Shown: positions 21,800-34,912, counted from the stretch's first letter. The stretch is 64,000 nt of DNA from Alnus glutinosa (GCF_958979055.1 NC_084893.1:10365571-10429570); one strand, 5' to 3'. The notes: generated by a model from the letters alone, not told the origin. Numbers and translations are program-made.

Positions 21800-22079
21800 A
21801 AAGCATTAAGTTAGTGAGAGAATTAATAATAGGTAAGTGTTATTCCGACCAACTTAGGGAGTTTGTATCCCTGCCCATAAGAGCTTCTAACTTCGTCCTT
21901 GCCAAGGAGATTATGCTTGAAGAGATTCTAATATTCAGGAAATTCCATGATGATTTTCCTAATGAGTTACTAAATTTATCTCCGGGTCAGGAGATTGAGT
22001 TCTCCATCAACCTTCTTTCGAGGATTGCACCAATCTCTACAGTTCCTTACCATAGAGTAACGAGTACTGAAGGGGCAAC

Positions 22080-22080
<1 letters not shown>
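21800..22080 (+). pseudogene. Ty3-gypsy pol relic (start of reverse transcriptase region)
   Basis: The frame reads ILIFRKFHDDFPNELLNLSP, then GQEIEFSINLLSRIAPISTVPYHR. This matches the conserved VREFPDVFPEELPGLPP...EIEFSIDL...PISKAPYRM segment of plant gypsy polyproteins just before the RT. It ends in an (AT)n tract (22,084-22,130), so the element is broken. Confidence 0.75.
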
Positions 22081-22083
<3 letters not shown>

Positions 22084-22131
<48 letters not shown>

Positions 22132-22225
22132 CAAGCAATAAAAAGTTTAATAAGGGTGGTCTCCTCAACAGCAAACCAAAAAAATAAAATAAAAAATAAA
22201 AATAAAAATAAAATAAAATAAAAAA
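22084..22225. repeat. (AT)n microsatellite and AAAAT-rich tract
   Basis: (AT)n about 46 bp, then repeated aaaat units. No coding value. Confidence 0.9.
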
Positions 22226-22229
22226 AACT

Positions 22230-23230
22230 GTATCAAGTTTGTAAACAACAGACAGGAAATATGTGTGTTTAAAACCCAAATGTGTAATAAATGTCCCAAT
22301 CCTCTACACCTTGGGCATAAGCCAAGGAATGTGCCGTAGAAAGAGGTATAGGCACCAAAACAGAGGACCGTAGGGATATGAACCTCGTGAGATCTTTCAA
22401 CTCTATCTGAACCTCCAATTAAAGGGACGCGGGTAAGGGCATGACCCTCGAAAGACCCTTCAACCCTACCCGAACTTCTGCCAGGTAAAAATTACAACCA
22501 CCAAAAGAAGGTTGAATAGGGAGATGCACTGTAGAGATCATAACAGAATTTGTCGTCAAGAAGTACTCAACTCCAGATACAAAGGTCTCCACAACAAGAT
22601 AAAACCACAATAAATGGGGAGATAGTATCCCACAAACAGCATAAAAAGAAAATAAAAAATAAAAAATCCATTAGCAACAACTCCGGCAGATGGAGCAACG
22701 AAGGAAGGCGGAGACTAGCCTGAGCGTGTAGCACGTGTTGGCCACTCTTCGGCAAGTGGTGGCCCCGCTCCAGCACATAGTGGCCACGCTTTGATGCGTG
22801 GTGGTCCGATGATGACGCGGAGGGTGGCATTGAGAAGAGGGGCGGCCGGTGGTGCCAATGGTGGGGCGCGTGTGGCAAGGCAGTGGACAGAGGAACTAGA
22901 TCTAAGTTGGAAAAACCTAAATCCACTTTCCTTTGGTGGCCCGTGGGAATGGACAGTGGAGTAGAGCGGTAGCTGGATTTGAAGGAGACAGACCTTACAA
23001 ACAGTAAAACTGAAGAGATGCTGCCATTTTTGTAGGAAAACGAAGGGAAAAAAAGAACAAAAATGACTGAGAACAGAGAGAAAATAACACCACACAAGGC
23101 GGAGAGGATCCTCCTCCCTTGGGGGAGGTGGGTTTTAAATTTTTCGCTAGAGAGAAGCTAGCGTAAGGAAATAAACCCCAAGGCCTTTTCCGCATACTAG
23201 AACTCCAATAGTTTTTGAAATCCATATATA
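22230..23230 (-). other. Unclassified GC-richer segment, possibly retroelement 5' region
   Basis: Minus-strand frames (22567-23097 and the overlapping 22715-23095) are rich in Ser, Pro, His and Leu but show no domain. The minus strand starts with a pyrimidine-rich leader and contains repeated ggccac segments. It resembles an untranslated leader or ORF1 start of a retroelement more than a gene. No firm call. Confidence 0.25.
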
Positions 23231-23670
23231 ATTTGCTGAAATATATGATTAATGATTTAGAATCTCATTTTATGTTGTTGGAGATGATTCCCATAGCATG
23301 AAAGGGCAAATTGGACGTTCGACGTGTCAGAAGGGTATACTCCATATTACTAGTCTGCCTGGCAAATGATTTGCGATGTGACTGAAATATCTTTGGAGTA
23401 AACTTTTATTTTTGGAAACTTCATTAAAGAGTGCAAAGTACAGTATTATATTTCTTTCGTCTCTCTCAGCCACGCGGCAAACAAATGGCCTCCACATACA
23501 GATTCCTCAAAACCAATCAGCTTAGAAGATGAACGTGCATGGTTTAGCTTGAATGTGGCTCATGCTAAAAAGTAGAAACTCTACTCTGCATAATGAACCA
23601 CAAAGACTACTTCCAGCCAAAAATAAAAACGGGGACAAGGGCATTAGCATCTGTAGAAAGGATTCTAATA

Positions 23671-23808
23671 TCAAAATGGTTTCTTTTCATAAGAAACGAG
23701 GCCATGGACACTGCCTTCAATTTGTGCTGCTCCTGTCCGAACCTGAACAAACCACCAAATAAAAGGCCAAAGTCAGACCATGAAATCAAACATCCGTATG
23801 TGGCCAAA

Positions 23809-23865
<57 letters not shown>

Positions 23866-26800
23866 CTCAAGTCATCATCACACCTGTAGAATAGCTAAAA
23901 CAAGCAGACAAGTTGTCATGAATTGTATTTTGTCCTTACAACTTTTCAACATGAAAGTTTCCACTGCACTAGTTTGTGGGCGTCACACATTGAGCATGCT
24001 GTGATTAATAATAAATATTATCCAAGCATGCTGTGATTAATAATAAATATTATCCAACACCACAATTCCAAAAATGAAATTACCTTCCCAAGAAATACAC
24101 ATTAAGCATTAGAGAGTATAACTAGAGAGTACAAAGTCAAATTAATTGAGATCAACATGGAGGAACAGACTAATTAAATTGACGTGGGTGAACTGCGTCT
24201 GCCGAGGGGGAGCCCCCTTGGTCGTTGGAAGAAGCTGTCACGATACTTAATTGACAATGCTGACACTAATTAAATTGCCTTCAAATGACCTAATTTAAGG
24301 GCATTGTGGACCGGATGTGTTACAGACAAACTTCTCAACAAAAAGAATACTATTACTGGGTCAACTGTCATGTTAAATTTCTCTAACAGCCACTGGATAG
24401 TAGGTTTATATCCTATAAAGTTATTTCCCAACACTTGCACGGTAAGTATCAAATGAGTACCATTCACAGACCTGCCAAACCCCTCGTTTAGGTCAAAGAT
24501 TCCACTCAGACTAGAAAAATTGGGTGATATATTGGTCTAAGAATACCCCTAAGAATTCAGAAGAGAAGAAAACCAGACAATTGGAGCCTTGGCTGTAGTA
24601 ACCCATCATTCTTGAAATCACAGACTACGAAAGAATTTTTCGTACATTACCTATCAAGTTTCTGCAACTTCCTGTCACCTTAAGCACTTTGATCTGGCTT
24701 AGTAAGACTCTTGCCAAGAATTCTTTCATTTTCCCCCTTGATTCTTTTTAATATATAAAGTTGCCCAAGTTTTCTTGAACAAGAAAAGACATGAAAAGGA
24801 AAAAAGAAGATGCAAGTTTTGTCCACAAATTAATCTTGCAAATCACTGTGAAATGAGAGATATAACTTTTAAATTTTAACACCAGAGTAAGTATAATTAG
24901 TCATCTCAAAAACCCATTTCCACTGATTGGACAAGGAAAAGAGTTATTAAAGGAACAAGGAATTATCCAATAACACAAATTAAGATAAAAGTTTCTTGAT
25001 AGTTTTGCTCTATAACAAACCCTCTTTTATGATTATATATGAGATTCAAGTTGCATTATGTAACAAACAATTGCTCATATTTGGGTGAAACTCACCCGCA
25101 AGTGACAAGCTAGGATGAATTGCTTTTAACAGAAGAATAAGTTCTAACCAGAACAATTGCTAATAAGACTACCTCAAAATACTTCTTGATGTACAAAAGC
25201 TATAGAAGAATACCAAATCATGCTCACGGCCATAGATTAAAATTACAAATACAAAATGCTAAGCCATACCTCTAGCCTTAATACCCCTCTTCTTAAGAGG
25301 TCGTGAGCAGTCTGCAGAGAGGAGGCACCAAGATCTTGAAACCCTTGCTTGACTGCTTGCAATGTGTAAGGTATAAACTTCAGAACAGAACCTTTATCTG
25401 AAACGGCTCCAACAACCCCCTGAGCAATTTTTAGCTTAGCTGTGTCACCCAAATATCTTGCATCACTCCCTTTAGTCATAGCTTCTAGGGAGCCCATACC
25501 TCGATACTTTTTGACCCGGTGACCATTCTGGTATAGCAAAATTAAATATTCATAATACTGAAATATTAGCTTAAGCAAAGGCCAATTGTGTGTCCACTTG
25601 GGGAGTGGGAGGAGGAGGGGGTGGGAGGGAGGCGGGGGATTTCATGAAGCAATAAAAAATTGATAAGTTTCAAAGATCAAGGAATAGTGAACAGCATGTT
25701 GCAGGTGGAAAACCTAAACAGCCACCAAACATCAAAACATTTATACATTTTTATGCATATCAAAGTATGCACATTGCTCAAAATTTTAAGGTAGACACGC
25801 TTGAATCATATAGGGCATCTTTGAGTCGGTATCTTTGGGTCAAATGGTCTACAGCATTTCCAAGCAAACAAAAGTACTTTTAGCTAAATCCTTCAAATTG
25901 CTTTTCGGTATAAGACAAGAACAAATCCATTATAGGCATGGAATACAACCAACTTTACAGTCTCCTGTGAGTTCCAAATTCCCTTCCTGGCTTCATTAGG
26001 CATGTGCCCAAAAGTTAATTGAACTCTAAGTCACTATCTTACTTTAAAATTAAAAATTCCGAAAATAGACATTACTCTAAAATCATCTACCATTGTCCAA
26101 AACCCAAAAACCCAAAACAAAGCCCATCATGCGAGTGAGAAAGGCCCAAACCCAAGCCAAGTGAAATGTGCGTTTCAACTTAAGCCCACATCTAAGTGGG
26201 TGACGAAGACACAGGCTGGAGAGACCTCTTCTTCGGGTAAAGGCTCAAGTGTGGGAGCAAGTTAAGAGAGCTTGAAAGTGGGTCAAGCGGTTGCTTGCTC
26301 CGCTCAACTCAGCTTTACTCCGGTGGTTTCACTAGCAGTCCTCGATTACAGGGATGGCGGTGCCGAAGATGCTCCGAACCTTTTGGAGGGTACACACGAC
26401 GGGTTTATGCTTGCCAGCAGTCATCCATACACGGTGGAGCCTCTGAATGTCCAATCGCAGCATCTGTCTCTCCCACCTCCTGATTTTTCCAGTGATGAGG
26501 CTGCATTGGTTTCCCTCAACACTGGGCTCTTGGTTTTGGATGTTGGCGGCAATGCAAGCAGGTCAGGAAGGATGCCTTGAAAGTTTCGCAAGATGGTTCT
26601 AACAAAGGTAATGTGGTTGATTCTGTTTGTTTGAGAAATGATGGTTTGAGGGATGGGTGTGACGTGGGTGGTGTGGATAGGAGTGGTTCTCTTGTTAATG
26701 TAATATCACCTTGTTTGGATTTGAAAGTGTTCTCTAGGGAGGAGCCCATCCCGCTGAATTCCTACCCCTCGTTTGCAGCAGAGTGCAAGGGCAAAGTCCT

Positions 26801-29800
26801 CAGCTTGGGTATTGCAGAAAGTGAGGGAAATCCGTCATCATGTGAGGATTTTGAAGAGGGGCTTATGGCCTTGCTCACGGCCATTGAAGCGAGCCACTCA
26901 CAGAAGGAGTTGACCTGTAGTTCCAAACTGGTCAACAAAGTAAATAGAAAATTAAGAAGATTATCATTTTGCATCAACTATGATTCGAAAGGTGGTAGTT
27001 CTAATCGATGCAAAGTTAGAAAGTGTCCTATGCTTGATTCTTTATGAAGCCTAAATTGTTATCATGCAATGTGAGAGGGTTGAATGAGGCGACAAACACC
27101 TTAGAGTCAAAAACTTGCTCAAACAGTTCAAGGCAAATGTTATTACGAGGAGACAAACGCCTTATAATATTTTAAGTTTGACAATGTGGCTAAAGGCCGA
27201 AGGCTTTATGGACAGGGTGAAATAGTGGTGGACTTATTATTTTCAAGGCTCCCAAAGCTTCATTTTGGCTCACAAACTTAAGGCCTTGAAAGCCGATTTA
27301 AGAATATGGAGCAAGTGTTTGGTAATGTGGAGAACCAGAAAAAGATTCTTTTGGATAAATTACGAGTTCTTGATGGTTTGGAGGAAGAGAGAGCTTTATG
27401 CAACTAAGAAGTTGAGGAAAGACAAAGTTATTCTTGATTTGAAGAGGGCTACCTTATTGGAGGAGATGAGTTGGAGGCAAAAGTCCTTCACACTTCGGTT
27501 AAAAGAGGGTTACAAATGCATAAAATTTTTCTATCAAGTGGCTAACTTGAATACCAGAAACAACTCCATTGAGATGTTGGTATATGGTTTAGTTCCGCTC
27601 AAACTAAGATCAGGGAACACAATGTGCAATTCTATGTAAGATTGTTTACCGCATAGTTTAGTTAACTGCCAAGCTAAATGATGGTTCTATTTTGCCTTTT
27701 ATGATGTCTTTGAAGGCCGCGTGAAGACGAGTAGAATTAAAGTCTTTCTTTCTCGAAACTCTTTACCACTGGATAGTTGCCGTCGACTATCTAATTTTGC
27801 TTAATTTTCATGATTTTGTATTTTACACTTTCTCCTTCTAGTTAGGTGTATCTCTTGTATACTTGCGTACCTGGATTGCGTCTTTTGTGCTTTTTAATGA
27901 TATCTCAATTATTTATCAAGAAAATAAATGGTACTCACGTACAAACTACTCTAGTGACTTTAGCTTTAAAACACATCCATTGAAAGTCAAGCCTTCTTCC
28001 AAGACCGGTCCTTTAGAAAAGCCCAATAGATAAACGAGAAGAATAGCAGTAAGCTCTAATTACATAAGCTTCATTATAGATGACAATCAACGTAGATTAG
28101 TAACCAACACAATGACAGATTGTAAGTTTACTCTTGCATACATCACATGTACTAGGGTCACGCCTTTTAGCTCTCATTTAATAGGGTATTACTTTAACAA
28201 TAAAGATGGATTAGACGTCTAAGCATCCCTAGATCATGCTGCTATGAAAGAAAATGCATAGCTAGAAGAAATTCCAATGCACGTATCTTCTAGGAAAGAT
28301 TCTTTACGAGCTACTAAGCAATTTCTCTAACTTATTTTGAACACTTAAAATGGCCGCGTTGCTTTAGTAAGATAATTGCAGATAATAAAGGGAATGATAT
28401 CAGCCACTAGAATATCAAAGTTTGATCTAAATTGCAATTTATCTTGGAGCATAAGAAGGAAGTAGCTTCATTAGTTTTAGGGTAAAGTCCACTTTTTGTC
28501 CTCCAACTTTTGTTAATGTTTCAATTTTGTCCCTATTATTCCAATTGTAGCAATGTTGCTCTTCAAAGTTTAACAATATGTCAATTCTATCCCTCCGTTC
28601 AAAATCAAGCTAATAGAGCAATATGTGCCAAATCAATGATATGCGACCATGTACATGCCATATCACAAAAAAGAAAAAAAGAAAAAAAAAATCTTAAACT
28701 TAATTTGTTTCCATTTAATTAAAGGATAAATGCATTTTTTGTCCATGTTGTTTAAGTTTATGACAAATAGCTCCCTAACTTTTAAAAAGTGATATGGCCT
28801 TGAAAGTGGTTAGGCCACCCCCTCTGAGCATATCTAGGGGTTTTTAGGCATGACAGAAGACAAATATGGATCTGTTCGGATCATACCCATGTGTTTGGGT
28901 CCGAAGTCATGGTTATGTTATGGTTATGTGACAAGTTTAAGGAGTTGGGGGGGGGGGGGGGGGGGGGGGGGGGGATGATAAGATTATCTGATTGTTGATC
29001 AGATAGAATTAGCACTGTTGAGAACAGAGAGTGGATAAATGAACTTAGTAGGAGGGAGGTTTTGTACTCTATATTTGGGAGGGTGGGGCTGTTCTTTTGT
29101 CTTTTAGAGAGAGAGAGAGAGAGAAAAAAAAAAAAAAAAAAAAAAGATTACTAGTCTTTGCTAGGTTCAGCCGGGCTGGGAAAGAGTGCGTATAAAGAGA
29201 GAGGAAAAAAAGATTTTTCTGAAAATGGAAATTTATCTTTAATTGGAAATAAAATGGAAAGAATTTAATAATTCTAAGTTGACATGGCATGTGACATGGT
29301 TCCCACGTCAGCAATAGTCACATCACTAACACTGAGCTTTTTGGATGGATAAGATAAAATTGTTCCAATTGATGTAATAACGAAGAAAAAGAAACACGAC
29401 GGTAAGTTGGACAAAATACTTAGCATTTTTTTGTTATTACTATGATAATAACTAAAAAAAAATAGCAAATGATTATAATACCTACTTTCTTAGGGACAAT
29501 CATAACCAATAATGTCCAAATATTCCCAATGATGCGCAATTTGCAGGGACGTATAAGAGAAGGAAAAAAAAAATGACTGCTTAATGGCAATCCAAGAATT
29601 GAGAAAGAAAAAATTCCATTCTTGGCATGAGCAGCATAATATCTGCTTCAGTAACACATAGGAACATGTGATAGAAATGTCATACCTGATACTCATAAGC
29701 ACCAGGAGCCTCAGTGCTTCCAGCTAAGAAGCCTCCCATCATTACAGTAGATGCTCCCAGGACCAAAGCCTTGACAATGTGTCCAGAATTTGAAATGCCA

Positions 29801-32800
29801 CCATCAGCAATGACAGGCACATTGCTTTGTGAAGCAATAGAGGCAACCTTGTAAACAGCAGTCGCCTGAAAAGCAGTAGTAACACAAGAAAAACAATTAT
29901 AGACAAAATGATGAAGCAAGTATCGTTAAAAGGATAAAATGGCTAAGCTATGTTGATAACCTTTCAGTGGTATTAATTAGTGTTAGAATATTGACTACAA
30001 CAACAGTATAACCAATTTTGCCAGTTTACTCATATGTAAGTTTGTGAATACCAGAAGGAAACCCAACATTTGTTTCTAGTATTCTATATTAGAGCTTAGA
30101 GGATCTAGTGGCAAAACAGAGAAATGTACCCCCAAAAAGGAGGGGTTGTTACTAGTAATTACATTACTAAGTAAAGGACTGCTAGAAAAGTTATTTTCAT
30201 TGCTGACACAGCCACTTAGTGCAGCTCAATTGACATAAAAATGCTTTGGAAGCAATCCAATAGGTCTTGCACTGTAGAATTTCCTGCCGTGAAACACACA
30301 GATACATGTATGCATATGGACACCCACTCATGCATTAAAAGCCACTCTGCAGGTTATTATTGTATTGCACTGCCTTTCAGACATTGTCAGAGGTCAGTAT
30401 CCTTGTTAAACAAACATAACATATTCTGTCTGTTTAATGCGAACTCGCATCCAAACATGTAATCAGTAGACCTTACTAAAGAGAACTTAAACAAGGAACG
30501 ACCAACTTCAACATGCAAAGAATCTTTGGTGAAAAGCTATCTTGATTTTAAACGGTTGCCTTTTATCTTCAAGGCTTCAACCCGTAGAAAGTTTCATCAC
30601 AGCATCTAATCCAAGTAAATTTTTTTCTTTTCTTTTTAATGACGAGGAACCCATTCAAAGCAGTGTTACTTCGTAGACCCACCCCTGTCAAGCAAATCCC
30701 GGACCTGTGCAAAGCCCTCCCTCCCTTTAATCCAAGCAATTTCTCAGCCACAACAGCATCATAATATTCCAAAACACAACTTGAGCTAATACAAAGCTCG
30801 ATCAATCACATGAACACCAAGCATCAATCTTCCATCGTGCCATTTAAATAACCCAATCAAAACGCACAATCTAAACAACCCAAAAATTAGAAAAGGTTAT
30901 CTGAATTTGAGGAGTTGTCCGGGCTGAAGGCAAACCCTGCCAAAAGCTCTTTTTTTGCTCTGGAATTTCTGATGAAACTAAGGAGGGTTTATTGGATCTC
31001 TTGCAGATGACAAAAGGCAGGTTTCCGGTGAGATATTTGGGAGTTCCTTTTATAACTAAGAGGCTTACAGCAGCAGACTGTGAAGGTTTGGTGGCAAAGT
31101 TCACTTCTCGGTTTGATTCTTGGTGTGCCAAGCATTTATCTTTTGCATGGAGGTTACAACTGATTTCCTCGGTGCTTTTCAGCCTTCAAGTCTTCTGGTC
31201 TAGTATTTTTATACTTCCCAAACCAGTGATTCGGTTATTGGAGCAGAAACTAAACCGTTTCTTGTGGGAAGTAATGAGAATGCTAAGGCTAAGGTTGCAT
31301 GGGAGAAGGTTTGTGTTCCGAAAAAGGAAGGAGGCTTGGGCCTTAAGAGGTTAAATGTTTGGAATCAGGCGGCTATGCTTAGGCATATTTGGAACCTCTA
31401 TGCTCAGGCACGTTGACTTTGGGTGGCATGGGTGGATAAAAATTGGTTGAAGTGGAAGAGTTTCTGGCAAATTCCTATTCTTCAATCATGCTCTTGGAGT
31501 TGGAAGCAAATTCTCAAACTTAGAGAGGTGGCTAAGAGGTTTTTGAAGTTTAAAGTGGGAGATGGCAACCGAATATTTCTTTGGCTAGATGTCTGGAATC
31601 TGCATGGGTGTCTCCTAGACAAGTATGGCTATAGGGTTGTTTATGATGCAGGTAGCTCAATTGGTGCCAAGCTGTCGACTATTATTCGTAATGGGGAGTG
31701 GTATTGGCCTTATGCTAGATCTGATCGAATTGTTGATATACAGAGCAAACGATTGGAGGTAGAGATTGGCAATTCTGATTTGCCTATGTGGAGATGTAAG
31801 AAAGGGAGATACACTTGTGCAGAGACATGGGATGCTTTAAGGAAAAAAGAGGTTCCTGAGAAATGGTGGAAAGTGGTTTGGAATCAAGTGGCTATCCCTC
31901 GGCATTCCTTCATGTTATGGCTGGTTTTTCGTGATGCTTTAATAACTAAGGAGAGGATGTGTAGGTGGGGATATTCAGGGGACGGTTTGTCTTTTAGGTC
32001 AGGGAAGGTTGGAAAACAGAACTCATTTGTTCTTCCAATGTAGTTTCAACAAACGTATTTGGAAAAACCTTATGGCTTCTTGTTTAGTAACTAATCCAGT
32101 GGAGACATGGGAGGAGGTGGTGAATTGGAGTATTTCTAATCTGAAAAAAGACTGTCTGAAAACAAGACTGTGCATCCGATGCCTAGGAGCTGCTGTGTAC
32201 CATATTTGGAAAATAGAAATGACATCCTACATGGGAATATCCCGAGTTCAGAGGAGGTAATTCTGGCTAAGATAAAATGGGAGGTGAGAGCCAGATTTTT
32301 GGTGAAGGGAACTTACAAGAAGAATGCTGAGAATCTGATGTTAGTCCAGTTGTGGAATCTGCAGAATGTGGTTTAAGTTCTGTGGATAGTTGGATCTCTT
32401 GTTTTGTTGAGTTTGAAGTCTTGTTGACTTTTGTTTGTAGATTCTGTTCTAGTTTACTAGTCAGGATGTATGTTGATGCTCCAGATTATCTTCTGCATTT
32501 AGTCTTAGTTGTAAGGGCTTTTGAGTGAGCTGTTTTGGGTTTTCTCTTTGCCCATGGAATAGTTTGAACCAGATTTCTCTGGTGTGATTGTAGTTTGTGG
32601 TTTGGTTTTATAAAGCTTTCTTTCATCCAAAAAAAAAAAAAAAATGGAATAAGTGAAAAATGGTATACCTGCCCACGCCCAACCGCGCAAACCTCCTGCG
32701 TAGTACAAATAGAGCCGGACCCCATCCCAACCCGCAACCCGTCGACCCCGGCTTGAATCAAATTCTGGGCCTGCGCCACCGTGACCACATTCCCACCCAC

Positions 32801-33658
32801 CACATCCAGGTCCGGATAAACCCTTTTGACATACTTTATCATCTCAAGCTGATAGATGGAGTTCCCTTGAGAGCTGTCCAATACCACAACATCCACGCCG
32901 GCCTTCACCAAATGCTCCAGCCTCTCCTTGTCGCTCTCCCTCGTCCCCATGGCCGCCCCGACTCTCCACGCTCCGTCAGGCCCCACCGTCCCCGCCCCCA
33001 ACCTCGGACACCCCTTCACCCTATCCACATCCTCCCTTGTCACCACGTCCACCGCCTCCTCATCCTTCACCAGCACTGCAAGGTCGCTCTCTTTCTTCTC
33101 CTGAAAGTAGGAGTCCATCTGAGTCAGACTAGAGTCCCACGGCACCACCAAATCGTTCGAAACGGTCATGAAGGCGTTGATCGGGGCGTCCTTCTTGTGG
33201 TCGTCGAGCTGTAGCCAGTGGGATCTGGAGACGTAGCCGAGGAGCTGGGAGGAGGGAGAGCCGCGCTGGGTGACAAGCACGTAGGGGCAGGAGTCGAAGT
33301 CGTCGAGCGAGTGAATGCGGTCGGAGGGGGAGCGGAAGGTGGGGTCGGAGAGGATGGGGACGCGGCGGGACTTGACGGAGCGGACGACGGAGGCCTGGAG
33401 GGCGGCGGAGATGTTTGAGTGGATGATGCCGATGCCGCCCAGAGACGCCATGGCGGCGGCCATGGCGCCCTCGGTGACGGTGTCCATAGGGGAGGAGAGG
33501 ACCGGGGAGAGTAGAGGGAGGCGGCGCGTGAAGTTCGTGGAGAGGGAGACGTCATCGGTGGAGAAGTCGATGTAGTGCGGGAGGAAGATGACGTCATCGT
33601 AGGTGTAGGAGTAGCCACGATTGAAGAGCTTGGTGGCGGCGAACCCGTCCTCCTCCAT
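23671..33658 (-). CDS. IMPDH: Inosine-5'-monophosphate dehydrogenase
   Basis: Exons on the minus strand are 33658-32669, 29865-29686, 25527-25270 and 23742-23671, all phase 0 with GT-AG introns, joined to a 499-aa protein, the usual IMPDH length. IMPDH oxidises IMP to XMP with NAD+, the committed step to guanine nucleotides, in the cytosol as tetramers. Visible features: N-terminal TIM-barrel start ([10 protein letters not shown], residues 19-28), SSPMDTVTE (55-63), a CBS-pair region (about 110-225), [10 protein letters not shown] (258-267), the catalytic loop GSGSICTTQ with Cys318, [13 protein letters not shown] (348-360), the flap KYRGMGS (397-403) and the C-terminus [10 protein letters not shown]. 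Exon 1 ends at GRGQ, just after the catalytic loop. Introns 1 (2.8 kb) and 2 (4.2 kb) hold LINE relics in antisense orientation. Exon 1 is much GC-richer than its surroundings, which produces antisense shadow ORFs. The gene looks functional. A telo-box lies just upstream of the ATG. Confidence 0.96.
23993..24056 (+). repeat. Perfect 32-bp tandem duplication in IMPDH intron 3
   Basis: agcatgctgtgattaataat... occurs twice back to back (23993-24024, 24025-24056) without a mismatch, so the duplication is recent. Confidence 0.95.
26105..27927 (+). mobile_element. LINE relic with internal deletion in IMPDH intron 2
   Basis: On the + strand, an ORF1 tail (26,577-27,047; [20 protein letters not shown]) is followed by the ORF2 start ([20 protein letters not shown], like the endonuclease motif SWNVRGLNE). 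The EN domain is mostly deleted, then comes the pre-RT helix region (27,265-27,639; [21 protein letters not shown]). From about 27,760 a LINE 3' UTR follows (ctcttgtatacttgcg, ttttaatgatatctcaatt) ending in an A-rich tail near 27,927. RT and zf-RVT are missing. The copy is antisense to IMPDH. Confidence 0.75.
28470..28850. other. Possible decayed MITE in IMPDH intron 2
   Basis: gtccactttttgtcctccaac at about 28,487 and tgcattttttgtccatgttg at about 28,731 are direct-repeat-like TE-end segments. No ORF of note. Confidence 0.3.
28947..28974 (+). repeat. Poly-G tract, G28
   Basis: 28 consecutive G on the + strand, so C28 in the IMPDH transcript sense. It lies in IMPDH intron 2. Length could be affected by sequencing error. 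Confidence 0.85.
29106..29145 (+). repeat. (GA)n-(A)n microsatellite
   Basis: agagagagagagagag followed by a long A run, within IMPDH intron 2. Confidence 0.9.
30890..32644 (+). mobile_element. 5'-truncated LINE copy in IMPDH intron 1
   Basis: Plus-strand frames read LINE ORF2 from just after the RT catalytic box to the end: [66 protein letters not shown], and [20 protein letters not shown] of zf-RVT. A frameshift near 31,280, a stop near 31,415 and another shift near 32,000 break it. A 3' UTR and poly-A (32,628-32,644) follow. The protein is closely similar to the LINE at 35,888-40,683, so it is the same family. It is antisense to IMPDH, ends only 25 bp from the exon 1 donor, and shows typical 5' truncation by incomplete reverse transcription. 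Confidence 0.9.
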
Positions 33659-33671
33659 TGCTGCGCAGCGC

Positions 33672-33679
33672 TAGGGTTT
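33672..33679 (-). promoter_or_regulatory. Telo-box (AAACCCTA) before the IMPDH start codon
   Basis: On the minus strand aaaccctagcg lies 14-21 bp upstream of the ATG. Telo-boxes are frequent near the start of plant genes for translation and nucleotide metabolism. Function here is inferred. Confidence 0.45.
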
Positions 33680-33729
33680 TGGTTTTGGTTGGTTGGTTGA
33701 TCGGTGACGAAACGAAAGCAACCAATTAA

Positions 33730-34900
33730 ATATGGAGGGAAGGGAAGCGTCCGAATCTGGACCTGGGCGTGGCGGGTTTTGTCGTTATTTAATTCTTTGA
33801 CGTCGTCGTTTTGTGGTACACGCGTGGGTGAGTGGGTCCAACGTAAGAATCTGGTTTTGGACTGGGATGTTGGATGTGAATAAAGAAAGAAATAATGAAT
33901 AAATTAACTTTGGATAATTTTATTACATCAATCAATCTCTTAAATTAGTGTGAAGGGTTGTAAAGTGTGTATATTATCTCTTCGCATTCAAATCAAAAAC
34001 CAGCTTTGATTAACAAAAAAAAAAAAAAGCCAGATATTTATCTTCTGCTTATCAAAAAAAAATATTTACTTGGCCTTTGTTTGTATTTTGTATGTAACAT
34101 CCTGCCAAAAATAAACGTGATAATTTGCATAATTAATACGGCGCGCTCTTATTATTATTTTAAATAACGTAGCAAAAAATGTCATGCATTTTTTTTTTAA
34201 AACCACAAACTTATATTATAAACTATATATAAATAAGACACTAGAACGCGCACTAGATAAAATATTACTTTATTAATGGATAAACATGTTCTCGACAACA
34301 TCTGCATATCATTGCTACTTAACATTATACTTATTTAAAGTTTATACATACACAAGGCCTTAGACTGACTGGTCCTCAACAAAATAGCTTGGACCTCAAA
34401 AGTTGGACCTTCCCTAAATCCTAATGATAGTAGTCCAAATGAATCTAACAGCTATTGTAGCTATATTTGTAAAATTAAACAATTTTATATGTAGAAATTG
34501 TGATTCCATGGCTCAATAAGCAAAATATTTCATTAATATAGTGTTTGTGTGACGTGAGCCTTTATTTACTTCAAAAAATTTTCTTTCTTTATAAAATTTA
34601 ATTTAAAATTAAAGTTTTTTCTCAAAATTTTTTCAAGTAAAATTTTCTTTTATAATAAATGCAGGGTTTTTAACAAACTATCGCGACCAATGCGTCTTTG
34701 TAGAAACGTTAGTGTAAAACTTCTTTCTGAATGTCAAAATGAAAGACGCTTTTCTTTCGCAATAAATACTAAAACTAAAATTCCTTAGCATTTTTTTCCA
34801 ATGTCATATCATAGTATACATATTCAATTCATTTGCTTAGCAGATAATAATGAGAAACATTATCTAAACCAAGACATGCTCATGATACGTGTTCATAAAA
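33730..34900. other. IMPDH upstream region and AT-rich intergenic DNA, no gene
   Basis: The first 100-150 bp hold the presumed IMPDH promoter (GC-mixed, no clear TATA). Beyond that is AT-rich sequence without a recognisable ORF. Confidence 0.5.
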
Positions 34901-34912
34901 GCATGCTTCACC

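Noticed and set aside
22567..23097. 176-codon minus-strand ORF as a gene
   Set aside because: No start context, domain or intron signals, and overlapping frames are equally open. Left as unclassified sequence.
24200..24225. Short GC hairpin ccgagggggagcccccttgg that looks like a terminator
   Set aside because: It lies in IMPDH intron 3 of a nuclear gene; a bacterial-type terminator makes no sense here.
32486..32668. Continuation of the IMPDH exon 1 frame past GRGQ
   Set aside because: Reads through the donor into intron and LINE 3' UTR. Splicing to ATAVYKV at 29,865 restores the conserved protein.
32660..33618. Long open frames antisense to or frame-shifted in IMPDH exon 1 (His/Pro-rich and Ser/Pro/Thr-rich)
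   Set aside because: They are shadows caused by the GC-rich codon use of exon 1; the IMPDH frame itself is unambiguous with family motifs and splice sites.
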